A stretch of DNA of 64,000 nucleotides from Clostridiaceae bacterium. Lineage in GTDB: Bacteria; Bacillota; Clostridia; Lachnospirales; Lachnospiraceae. Within the stretch, counting starts at the first letter, position 1; the number at the start of each line of letters is the position of its first letter. The DNA is taken from positions 1-64,000 of the forward strand of contig QXXC01000006.1 of assembly GCA_009911305.1 (NCBI GenBank), in the 5' to 3' direction. This document shows positions 18,177-25,475 of this stretch, in pieces. The notes beneath the pieces were generated by a model. It saw only the letters and a list, made by a program, of their open reading frames with translations, was not told where the DNA came from and searched no databases. A program made the translations under genes and the position numbers.

Positions 18177-19739
18177 TTATGATTTTTTACGATCCGCGTC
18201 CGGCTCGCCTGCCAGGAAAACTCGGATGCAGGTTCCCACGCCTCTCTCGGACTCCGCCGTGATCTCAGAGCCGGACCCATAATACATCCGGATCCGCTGG
18301 GCCACATTTTTTAAACCAAAGCCTCCCTTTTTCGGGGCTTCAACGCCGCCTCCCATGCCCACCAGCTTATTCTGCAGGGCCCTTAAAGCCCGGCCGTCCA
18401 TCCCGATCCCGTTGTCCTGTATCTCAAATACAACTCCTTCCCCGTCTTCATAGCCGCGGATAACAATGCGTCCTCCGCCCCGCTTATTTTTAATTCCGTG
18501 GTACAGCGCATTTTCCACAATGGGCTGGAGGATCATTTTCAGGACGATCCGTTCCCGGAGCGCGGGCTCTATGCTGATCTGGTAGTCCAGAATATCCTCA
18601 TAGCGGATTTTCTGGATCTTTAAATAGCTGCGGATGTGCGTTTCTTCCTCTCCGATAGTGATAAAATCCTTGCCCCCGGACAGAACCGTGCGGAAAAAAT
18701 CGCTCAGATCCGTGGTCATCTCCACCACCTGCCGGTTATTCCCTCCCTCTGCCATCCACACAATGGAATCCAGCGTATTGTACAGAAAATGAGGGTTGAT
18801 CTGCTCCTGATGGAGCTTTAACTCCGCCTCGCGCAGGTTTTTCTGCTCCTGTCTTGTTTTTTCCATCAGATCCGTGATTTCATCGCTCATCTTATTAAAA
18901 GCCCTGGCCAGGTCGTTGATCTCCTCCAGGCTGCACAGGCCGGCCCTGGCCTCAAATTCCCCGCAGCCCAGACGCTGAGCCGTCCTCTGCAGGTCGTGAA
19001 TCGGGTTGGTTACGGAACGGGTGATCGTGGCGGAAAGTACCGATCCCCCTAACAGCACAAATCCTAAGAGGGCCATGAACCAGCCTATCATCTGGCGGGT
19101 ATGGATTTCCAGCTCCTTCTGGAGCTGTTCCATGTTCATCATCTCATAATATGTATACTGTGTGATGTAATCCTGAATCATGGAGCACAGGCCCTGGATG
19201 TCATTCTCCCAGATAGACGCATTCTCCTCATATGTCCCGGGCTTGCTGGAATTCCCAATCATGCGGCTGACCGCCTTTTCCAGCGAATCGAGACAGGAGA
19301 GAATGCCCCTGATTTTAATGTCCCCGTCCGACCCGGGCTTGCGTTTAATAGCGCGGCCAAACGCATACCGCGCGGAATGGATCAGGCTCAAAGGGTTCTT
19401 CACCACCGTCGCATACTGTGTTTCTCCTTCCACGATATCCCCGCTGTCAAATTTCGATGCGTCAATCAGGCCGATCATTACACGGTACATAGAATATTCC
19501 ATTTCTTCTTTAAAAGTAATGTTGTATTCATTGGCTGTCTTTAAGTTCTCCATAATCCCATTGTATGAAGCCGAATAATCCCGTATCATTACGATAATCA
19601 TCAGTATCATGCCAGTGAGGGGAATCGCCGTCGCAAAAAGGAGCAGGGACAGCCGCATCTTTAAGGTCAGGCGGCGGATCCCTTTGCGCTCCCCAAAATC
19701 CCTCTGTATCTGCGAATTCTGATTCATGTGTTCATCCAT
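18177..19739 (-). CDS. YesM-type sensor histidine kinase
   Basis: About 520 residues: a membrane segment (about 27-52), an extracytoplasmic sensor region, a second membrane segment (about 225-250), a HAMP linker, a His_kinase domain with the phosphorylated His in QINPHFLYNTLDSIVW (about 315), and an HATPase domain with NALYHGIKNK and DNGIGMD. Start MDEHMNQ at 19739 is chosen because the longer frame would run into the response-regulator gene; the start has only a weak ribosome site. It lies 7 bp after the response regulator stop, so the two are co-transcribed and should control the sugar importer downstream. Confidence 0.92.
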   Translation of the reverse strand: MDEHMNQNSQIQRDFGERKGIRRLTLKMRLSLLLFATAIPLTGMILMIIVMIRDYSASYNGIMENLKTANEYNITFKEEMEYSMYRVMIGLIDASKFDSGDIVEGETQYATVVKNPLSLIHSARYAFGRAIKRKPGSDGDIKIRGILSCLDSLEKAVSRMIGNSSKPGTYEENASIWENDIQGLCSMIQDYITQYTYYEMMNMEQLQKELEIHTRQMIGWFMALLGFVLLGGSVLSATITRSVTNPIHDLQRTAQRLGCGEFEARAGLCSLEEINDLARAFNKMSDEITDLMEKTRQEQKNLREAELKLHQEQINPHFLYNTLDSIVWMAEGGNNRQVVEMTTDLSDFFRTVLSGGKDFITIGEEETHIRSYLKIQKIRYEDILDYQISIEPALRERIVLKMILQPIVENALYHGIKNKRGGGRIVIRGYEDGEGVVFEIQDNGIGMDGRALRALQNKLVGMGGGVEAPKKGGFGLKNVAQRIRMYYGSGSEITAESERGVGTCIRVFLAGEPDADRKKS

Positions 19740-19746
19740 CCCTGTC

Positions 19747-20853
19747 TTAGCTCTCCCCGGCCTTATAATCCTTGGGCGACTGGCCCATGATTTTCTTGAA
19801 GGTGGCGCTGAAATAGTGCGGATCATTGTATCCCACGCTCTCCCCGATCTCCGCGGTCCGCAGGTTCGTGCATTTCAGAAGCTCGCATGCCTTGTCAATC
19901 CTGACTTTTGTTAAATATTCCACAAACGACTGCCCCATCTCCTGCTTAAAAATCGAGCTGAAATAGCTGGAGCTGACTCCGATATGGGCGGAAATCATAT
20001 TCAGCGAGAAATCACTCCTTGCAAAGTGCTCTGCAATATAAGCCCTGGCCTCCCGGATCAGATTGCCGTAACGGTCGTTTGAACATTTATCCCGCGCGCT
20101 CAGCGCGAAATGGAACAGCGCCTTTAAATAAGCCACCGTTGTCTCCACGCCCCCGATCACTTTGGGGATCTCCTTGATATCCCTCAGCGTCTCCGGAATC
20201 TCATCCGTCTCAACCTTCAGGGACTTGAGGAATTCCTGGACGCAGTAAAAGATATCGACGGTCATATACTGCCTGAGCAGAAGCGATTTGTAATTGTGCT
20301 CCCCCACCGCCGCGAAATATTCGTCAATGAACGGGCCGCATTCCTCCACGGATCCCAGCTTTAAAAAGTCCTCAATCAGCTTCCGGTCCACGCCGCTGTA
20401 ATCCGTCTTGTCCAGAAACTCTGTATATTTTTCATAGCTGACAAAATACCGCTCCAGAAGCCTTGTCCGCTCCCGCTCCTCGCGGATCGTCTCCGCCACC
20501 CGTTTCAAGGCGTCCACCAGGCTGGCTGACGTGATGGGCTTAAGCAGATAATCACTGATCCCGATCTTGATGGCTTCCTTGGCATAATCAAATTCATTAT
20601 AGCCGCTTAGAATTATAATTTTGATATTCGGAAGCGATTTCTTGACCAGCCGGCTCAGCTCCAGCCCGTCCATAAAGGGCATCTTGACGTCTGTCAGGAG
20701 AATATCCGGCTCTGTCTTTAATATCAGGGGATAAGCGTATTCACCGTCGCCGGCCTCGCCCACGAATTCCAGCCCGTTTGCCTCCCAGTCAATGCTGTCG
20801 CGTATTCCCCGCCGGATGATGGCCTCATCCTCTGCCAAAAATATTTTTATCAC
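19747..20853 (-). CDS. YesN-type response regulator with AraC DNA-binding domain
   Basis: The 368-residue protein begins VIKIFLAEDEAIIRRG from a GTG at 20853 that has GGGGAGGG 8 bp upstream; the open frame extends further up but without a receiver-domain start. The receiver domain has phosphoacceptor Asp55 in LLTDVKMPFMDG and Lys in LLKPITSASL. The middle part is helical. The C-terminal AraC helix-turn-helix pair (about 265-365) includes SSSYFSSIFKQEMGQSFVEYL and DPHYFSATFKKIMGQSPKDYK. It pairs with the sensor kinase gene just downstream and probably activates the furanose ABC operon. Confidence 0.94.
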   Translation of the reverse strand: MIKIFLAEDEAIIRRGIRDSIDWEANGLEFVGEAGDGEYAYPLILKTEPDILLTDVKMPFMDGLELSRLVKKSLPNIKIIILSGYNEFDYAKEAIKIGISDYLLKPITSASLVDALKRVAETIREERERTRLLERYFVSYEKYTEFLDKTDYSGVDRKLIEDFLKLGSVEECGPFIDEYFAAVGEHNYKSLLLRQYMTVDIFYCVQEFLKSLKVETDEIPETLRDIKEIPKVIGGVETTVAYLKALFHFALSARDKCSNDRYGNLIREARAYIAEHFARSDFSLNMISAHIGVSSSYFSSIFKQEMGQSFVEYLTKVRIDKACELLKCTNLRTAEIGESVGYNDPHYFSATFKKIMGQSPKDYKAGES

Positions 20854-20893
20854 AGCGTATCCCTCCCCTTTTCCTCTGCGCAGATCTATGCAT

Positions 20894-20934
20894 AAAAAAC
20901 CGGAGCCTGGCCTCATCCGCCGAACTCCGGTTTT
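20894..20934 (-). terminator. Terminator of the ribosomal-protein operon
   Basis: On the minus strand AAAACCGGAG (complement of 20925-20934) pairs with CTCCGGTTTT (complement of 20896-20905), ending in TTTTTT. It lies between rplA and the response-regulator gene. Confidence 0.85.
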
Positions 20935-20947
20935 ATGGTTCAATTGC

Positions 20948-20978
20948 TGTAACAGTTCAGGTTATCTGAACCGCTGCC
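20948..20978. repeat. Short palindromic repeat, GCAGCGGTTCAG family
   Basis: GTTCAG (20955-20960) and CTGAAC (20966-20971) are followed on the plus strand by CGCTGCC. The minus-strand reading GCAGCGGTTCAGATAAC recurs at 24684-24721. Located after rplA and before its terminator. Confidence 0.6.
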
Positions 20979-21083
20979 AATCATTTGCGTTTCTCACAAC
21001 GGCTTCCAGAACTTCTGACAGCCGCGTGATTGATTCTATCGCATCCTGATTCTCAGCCAACCGTCCCGTGCTCTCCGTTCCGG

Positions 21084-21779
21084 TTAGTTCATCAGCCTGC
21101 CTACATTAAGCTTTACGCCCGGCCCCATAGTGGAGGTCAGGGTCACGCTCTTTAAGTAAGCGCCCTTAACGGCGGCCGGCTTTGCTTTCAGGATTGCATC
21201 CATAAGCGTCTGGAAGTTGTCCGCTAACTGCTCCTCTGTGAAAGAAGCTTTACCCACTGGCACGTGAATAATATTTGTCTTATCAAGTCTGTACTCAATC
21301 TTACCGGCCTTGATATCGTTGATTGCCTTGGTAACATCCATGGTTACGGTTCCTGCCTTGGGGTTCGGCATCAGCCCCTTGGGTCCAAGGATACGGCCCA
21401 GACGTCCCACAACGCCCATCATGTCCGGCGTAGCTACCACAACGTCAAAGTCCAGCCATCCCTCGTTCTGGATCTTCGGGATCAGCTCCTCAGCGCCTAC
21501 ATAGTCCGCGCCGGCAGCCTGAGCCTCGTCTGCCTTTGCCCCCTTGGCAAATACAAGGATACGAACCGTCTTACCCGTTCCGTGCGGCAGTACAACCGCG
21601 CCGCGGATCTGCTGATCCGCATGGCGTCCGTCACATCCGGTTCTGATATGAGCCTCAACAGTCTCATCAAATTTAGCTACAGCGGCCTTCTTCACAATGG
21701 AGATGGCCTCCGCAGTGTCGTAAAGATTCATGCGGTCTACTAACTTAGCAGCCTCTGCGTATCTTTTTCCTCTTTTCAT
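21084..21779 (-). CDS. rplA: 50S ribosomal protein L1
   Basis: The 231-residue protein starts [17 protein letters not shown], at an internal ATG (21779) with AGGAGG 11 bp upstream; an ATG 9 bp earlier is too close to that site. Typical L1 motifs are present: [50 protein letters not shown] and [13 protein letters not shown]1 binds 23S rRNA at the stalk that helps release deacylated tRNA and in many bacteria represses its own operon. It is the last gene of the run; rplJ and rplL, which usually follow, are absent here. Confidence 0.97.
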   Translation of the reverse strand: MKRGKRYAEAAKLVDRMNLYDTAEAISIVKKAAVAKFDETVEAHIRTGCDGRHADQQIRGAVVLPHGTGKTVRILVFAKGAKADEAQAAGADYVGAEELIPKIQNEGWLDFDVVVATPDMMGVVGRLGRILGPKGLMPNPKAGTVTMDVTKAINDIKAGKIEYRLDKTNIIHVPVGKASFTEEQLADNFQTLMDAILKAKPAAVKGAYLKSVTLTSTMGPGVKLNVGRLMN

Positions 21780-21853
21780 TTCTAACATAACCTCCTAGTG
21801 GTATTGTCGGGGAATTCCCTCCCACGTTATCGTCCTGATCCGAAGAACGTCTC

Positions 21854-22276
21854 TTACTCAACAGTGATACCCATACTTCTTGCCGTGCCTGCGATCATGC
21901 TCATGGCAGCCTCAAGGCTGGCGGCATTTAAGTCCGGCATCTTTAACTCAGCGATCTTCTGGAGCTCTTCCTTGGAAATAGAAGCTACCTTTGTCTTATT
22001 CGGAACCGCAGAGCCGGATTTAATCTTACATGCCTTCTTTAACAGAACGGCAGCCGGAGGAGTCTTGGTGATAAAGCTGAAGCTTCTGTCCGCATATACA
22101 GTGATCACAACCGGGATAACCAGATCGCCCTGATCGGCTGTTCTCGCGTTAAACTCCTTTGTAAACTGTACGATATTCACGCCGTGCTGACCCAGAGCCG
22201 GGCCAACTGGCGGAGCCGGCGTTGCCTTGCCTGCAGGAATCTGTAATTTGATATAGCCTGTTACTTTCTTTGCCAT
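21854..22276 (-). CDS. rplK: 50S ribosomal protein L11
   Basis: The 140-residue product begins [20 protein letters not shown] at 22276 with AGGAGGTGCC upstream; the longer open frame is leader. The proline-rich N-terminal domain ([15 protein letters not shown]) and C-terminal rRNA-binding domain ending ARSMGITVE are both complete. L11 forms the base of the GTPase-associated region and is needed for stringent factor response. The order nusG-rplK-rplA is the standard one. Confidence 0.97.
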   Translation of the reverse strand: MAKKVTGYIKLQIPAGKATPAPPVGPALGQHGVNIVQFTKEFNARTADQGDLVIPVVITVYADRSFSFITKTPPAAVLLKKACKIKSGSAVPNKTKVASISKEELQKIAELKMPDLNAASLEAAMSMIAGTARSMGITVE

Positions 22277-22396
22277 CGTTTGGCACCTCCTAATAAAATG
22301 TGGTAATTGCGGGGATGTTCTGTCACTGTCCGAACCTCTTTCAGGCTCCGTACAGCGGCGTTTTTTCCCTCCCACGGCCTTTACAAAAAGGCTGTT

Positions 22397-22912
22397 TTAC
22401 ATCTTCTTTACGTCTGTGAAATTCAATTCAACCGGTGTCTCGCGGCCGAACATCTCTACATTAATGGTCAGGGTCTGCTTGGGCTCATTGATGGAAGTGA
22501 CGGCGCCGACCGTGTCCTTCCAGGCCCCTGCAGTGACGCTGATCATGTCGCCGACCTCAAAGCTGGCTGCTGTTATGGCCGCCCTGAAACCGAGATTGTT
22601 CATCTCCTCTTCGGTCAGAGGAACCGGCTTGGATCCCGGACCGACAAAGCCTGTCACACCGCGGGTGTTCCGCACGACATACCATGTATCGTCGTTCATG
22701 ACCATGTTAATCAGCACATATCCGGGAAACATCTTCTTGGCAACCAGCTTGTTCGCCCCGTTCTTCAGCTCCTGGACATCCTGCATCGGCACCGACACTT
22801 CCAGTATCTGATCCTGAAGCTTACGGTTCTCAATGGTCTTCTCGATATCGACCTTGACTTTATTTTCATAGCCGGAATACGTATGCACTACATACCAATT
22901 TGCTTCTGACAT
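22397..22912 (-). CDS. nusG: Transcription termination/antitermination factor NusG
   Basis: The 171-residue protein has the NGN domain (about 1-110; WYVVHTYSGYENKVK, MFPGYVLINMVMNDDTWYVVRNTRGVTGFVG) and the C-terminal KOW domain (about 122-171; GDMISVTAGAWKDTVGAV). It binds RNA polymerase and affects elongation and pausing. AGGGGAGAG precedes ATG. It lies 20 bp downstream of secE, the usual pairing. Confidence 0.97.
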   Translation of the reverse strand: MSEANWYVVHTYSGYENKVKVDIEKTIENRKLQDQILEVSVPMQDVQELKNGANKLVAKKMFPGYVLINMVMNDDTWYVVRNTRGVTGFVGPGSKPVPLTEEEMNNLGFRAAITAASFEVGDMISVTAGAWKDTVGAVTSINEPKQTLTINVEMFGRETPVELNFTDVKKM

Positions 22913-22932
22913 ATTCTCTCCCCTGCCCCTTT

Positions 22933-23136
22933 TTACATTACAAAGTGCAGCCCGAACACGATCACTGTGTCCAGCGCCGCAATGATCAGTCCCAGAGCAA
23001 CGGAAACAGCGATAACGGCTCCCGTCTGCTTCATGACTGTCTCCCTGTCAGGCCAGATGATCTTTCTGTACTCAGCCTTTAAGCCTTTCCAAAAGCTCTG
23101 TTTCGGAGCTTTTTTGGTATTTTCTGTATCGCCCAT
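22933..23136 (-). CDS. secE: Preprotein translocase subunit SecE
   Basis: A 67-residue protein with a charged cytoplasmic part containing SFWKGLKAEYRKIIWPDRET, the amphipathic-helix signature of SecE, followed by one membrane segment (about 41-63). It stabilises SecY in the translocon. It lies between rpmG and nusG in the conserved order. GAGGACAG precedes the ATG. Confidence 0.95.
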   Translation of the reverse strand: MGDTENTKKAPKQSFWKGLKAEYRKIIWPDRETVMKQTGAVIAVSVALGLIIAALDTVIVFGLHFVM

Positions 23137-23191
23137 TACTGTCCTCCAAAGTCTTTACGCGGATGCCCGGCTTTTCGTCCGATCCGTAGCG

Positions 23192-23341
23192 TTACTTCGT
23201 CTCCTTGTGCAGCGTGTGTGTTCTGCAGAACTTGCAGTATTTTTTGGTTTCCATTCTGTCAGGATGAGTCTTCTTATCCTTGGTCATGTTGTAATTGCGC
23301 TGTTTGCATTCTGTACATGCCAGTGTGATTCTTGTGCGCAC
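23192..23341 (-). CDS. rpmG: 50S ribosomal protein L33 (zinc-ribbon type)
   Basis: A 49-residue protein from a GTG start at 23341 preceded by GGAGGTGG at 5 bp. The reading begins [20 protein letters not shown] and later has [16 protein letters not shown], so both CxxC pairs of the zinc-binding form of L33 are intact. It is first in the rpmG-secE-nusG-rplK-rplA run and lies downstream of a strong promoter. Confidence 0.95.
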   Translation of the reverse strand: MRTRITLACTECKQRNYNMTKDKKTHPDRMETKKYCKFCRTHTLHKETK

Positions 23342-23464
23342 GACTTCCACCTCCATCTGATTCTTTGTTCGTCTGCGGCCTTCTTTTCAGGACTCTGGAA
23401 ACGGCTGTTGGGCGGCTGTTTTTGAGCATAAAAAAAAGACCTTTCTTCTTCCATTCGCCCGTAT

Positions 23465-23493
23465 ACTATATCATATAATGGCGGATTCGTCAA
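23465..23493 (-). promoter_or_regulatory. Sigma-A promoter of rpmG operon
   Basis: On the minus strand TTGACG (23488-23493), a 17-bp spacer and TATAGT (23465-23470) lie 124 bp upstream of rpmG. Confidence 0.7.
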
Positions 23494-23554
23494 TGTTTTT
23501 TGAATTGGCTATCACGGTGTGTTAATTCGGTGCTCAATATCAAAAGGAGCTGTT

Positions 23555-23937
23555 ATGAAAAAAAGCATTGTATGGTTATTGCTGCTTTCCTGGCATCTGA
23601 CGGCCTGTTCTCCGGAAAAAGCCGGAACGGAAACACTGCTTGAAACTGCCGCTGAAAACGAATTTATCCCGGAGGAAACTGCCGATGAACCGGCTGCCCG
23701 GAATTCTCAGATATGAGCTTTGATGAATCGGCGGAAGAAACATGGATGGGCGATACAGCCTCCGGACAAACGATCTATATCAAAGTACGGCATTCTTCAG
23801 ATGGCAAAGCCGTGATTGCTTCGTGGGAATATAATAATTATAAGTTCGCCATTCAGGGAAATGTGCCTGATAATATGGCGGATACAAACACAATTCCTAA
23901 AACAGCGCGTTATGTGATTAGTGGTTTTGAGTCTTAG
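23555..23937 (+). pseudogene. Small lipoprotein gene split by a stop/frame change
   Basis: The first part starts MKKSIVWLLLLSWHLTAC at 23555 behind AAAGGAG, a clear lipoprotein signal with lipobox LTAC (Cys18), and stops at TGA 23714-23716. A second frame begins at ATG 23713, overlapping that stop, and runs 74 residues to 23937 with a beta-rich, secreted-looking sequence but no signal of its own. The simplest reading is one exported lipoprotein broken by a frameshift. Translational coupling through the ATGA overlap, or a sequencing error, cannot be excluded. The domain is not recognised. The stop of the second part lies inside a palindromic repeat. Confidence 0.5.
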
Positions 23938-24010
23938 AGCGTGTTTGAAAAATGCTTTCTGCCAGATGTGCGTTCCGCTTTGTGGGAATGATTTTTCAAA
24001 CACGCTCTAA
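23934..24010. repeat. Long palindromic repeat with perfect 20-bp arms
   Basis: TTAGAGCGTGTTTGAAAAAT (23934-23953) and its exact reverse complement (23991-24010) enclose a 37-bp loop. The left arm contains the TAG stop of the preceding frame. Single-arm relatives occur at 1477, 4391, 48953 and 61590. Confidence 0.9.
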
Positions 24011-24025
24011 ATAAAAAACCGCTCA

Positions 24026-24064
24026 ACAGAGCGTACAGAGATTCTGTCTGGGCGCTCTGTTTTT
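24026..24064 (+). terminator. Plus-strand intrinsic terminator
   Basis: ACAGAGCG (24026-24033) pairs with CGCTCTGT (24053-24060) and is followed by TTTT. It would end transcripts of the lipoprotein gene. Confidence 0.7.
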
Positions 24065-24086
24065 GGTCAGTAAGGAGCCGGCCATT

Positions 24087-24668
24087 CTAATCATCCGGAT
24101 CCGCCGTTTCCTCCTTCCCGCTCTCACAACGCTCCAGATGCGCCTTCGCATCCTCGATGCGCTCTTCCATAAAGGCGTAAAACTCCTCCATCTGTTCTGG
24201 GCTCTCAAACGCTGATTTGGCGACAAACTGCCATGCTTTGTCCTTTGTCTCCAGAAGGAACAGTCTCTCAATTTCCAGAATACCCAGAATATCCTTAAAG
24301 CTGTACTCATTCTTTACATTCTCGGCCGCTACCTCTATCGTGATGCCTGTTTCGAGAATCGTAAGCTTAACATCCGGAAAACGGCCCGCCTTTTCCAGAC
24401 GGCCAAGCCCGCTTTTTTTCCAGATCATACGCTCCTGGTTCTGCGGGGATATGGTGTAAAACATCGCCGCGCCAACCAGTATAAGCACGAGAACCGATAC
24501 AAAAAAGTTTCCTGACAAGACAAAGCTCCTGCCAAGAAACAGAAACGCGAAGATCACAAAGAATACGGCGGTTACGATTTTCATCTTTTTGGAATCGTGC
24601 CGCGCCACATTCCAGCGGATCCAGTTTTTATAGTCCTCCTTTACCAGGCGGTAATTTAATTCTTTCAT
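24087..24668 (-). CDS. YcxB-like membrane protein
   Basis: The 193-residue protein starts with a short cytoplasmic segment, then two adjacent membrane segments (about 30-47 and 52-73), then a cytoplasmic domain with KLTILETGITIEV and FKDILGILEIERLFLL, which fits YcxB/DUF-type proteins of Bacillus and clostridia. Function is unknown in the family. The C-terminus is charged (SGKEETADPDD). AAGGAG lies 7 bp before the start, and a palindromic repeat lies in the leader. It is the next gene after comF in the same direction but 72 bp away. Confidence 0.75.
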   Translation of the reverse strand: MKELNYRLVKEDYKNWIRWNVARHDSKKMKIVTAVFFVIFAFLFLGRSFVLSGNFFVSVLVLILVGAAMFYTISPQNQERMIWKKSGLGRLEKAGRFPDVKLTILETGITIEVAAENVKNEYSFKDILGILEIERLFLLETKDKAWQFVAKSAFESPEQMEEFYAFMEERIEDAKAHLERCESGKEETADPDD

Positions 24669-24683
24669 GGTTATACTCCTTTT

Positions 24684-24721
24684 CTGCTACCGCTCAGACA
24701 GCCTGTTATCTGAACCGCTGC
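24684..24721. repeat. Short palindromic repeat, GCAGCGGTTCAG family
   Basis: The minus strand reads GCAGCGGTTCAGATAAC and continues CAGGCTGTCTGAGCGGTAGC, an imperfect hairpin. The first 17 bases equal those of the 20948 copy. It lies between comF and the YcxB-like gene. Confidence 0.6.
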
Positions 24722-24740
24722 TTTACCTTTGGGAACGGTT

Positions 24741-25439
24741 TTATACCCCCTGACCTATACATACCGCAAAAAAATACACTCTCTTTACCCCGGCCCTTTT
24801 CAGAACCCGGGCGCAGGCCTCAATTGTGGCCCCTGTCGTATAAATATCGTCTATCAGGATCGCACTCCCCGGAAGTCTGCGCTCCTCCCTCACACAGAAC
24901 GCCTTTTCCAGATTCCGCAAACGCTCCGAAGCCCTGAGCTCCTTCTGCGGCTCCGTATTCCGGCTCCGCAGAAGGACGTCGGCGCAGACCGGAAGCGGGA
25001 GCGCCCTGCCGAGCTTTACGGCCAGGATTTCTGCCTGATTAAAGCCCCTGCTTTTCAGGCGCTTCGGATGGATCGGCGTGGGAATCAGGGCTTCGGCCTT
25101 CATGGAACGCAGAAGCGGCCCATAGCGCCTTACGATTTCCTGCGCATAGTAATCCAGATATTCTCTTTTATTCTTATACTTGACCGCGGCCATGGAATGC
25201 GACGCTGTTTCATTATAGTTCAGCAGGGCCGCCCCGTATTCAAAGGAACGCTTCTGGCGGGCGCAGTCCGCGCAGTATTCCTGTGTGTCGAACGCGATCT
25301 CCTTGCCGCATTTCCGGCAGACAGGCCCCTTTACGAATGAAAGCCGCGGGATACAGGGCGGGCAGATCAGGTCTCCCTTTGGCATGACGATATCGCCGCA
25401 GACCGGACAGCGCCTTGGAAACAGGGCGTCTATAAGCAT
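24741..25439 (-). CDS. comF: ComF-family phosphoribosyltransferase-like protein
   Basis: The 232-residue protein has the N-terminal double zinc-ribbon of ComFC (CPVCGD, CPPC, CRKCGKE, CADC within about 15-85) and a C-terminal phosphoribosyltransferase-type domain with AILIDDIYTTGATIEACA (about 195-212). ComFC is needed for DNA uptake in transformable Firmicutes. No ComFA helicase is adjacent; instead recD2 is upstream, and the two genes are 36 bp apart. Its role here could be recombination-linked rather than transformation. Confidence 0.9.
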   Translation of the reverse strand: MLIDALFPRRCPVCGDIVMPKGDLICPPCIPRLSFVKGPVCRKCGKEIAFDTQEYCADCARQKRSFEYGAALLNYNETASHSMAAVKYKNKREYLDYYAQEIVRRYGPLLRSMKAEALIPTPIHPKRLKSRGFNQAEILAVKLGRALPLPVCADVLLRSRNTEPQKELRASERLRNLEKAFCVREERRLPGSAILIDDIYTTGATIEACARVLKRAGVKRVYFFAVCIGQGV

Positions 25440-25475
25440 ATACTCTCTTCTCCTTTGCAGAATGGCCGCGGCATC

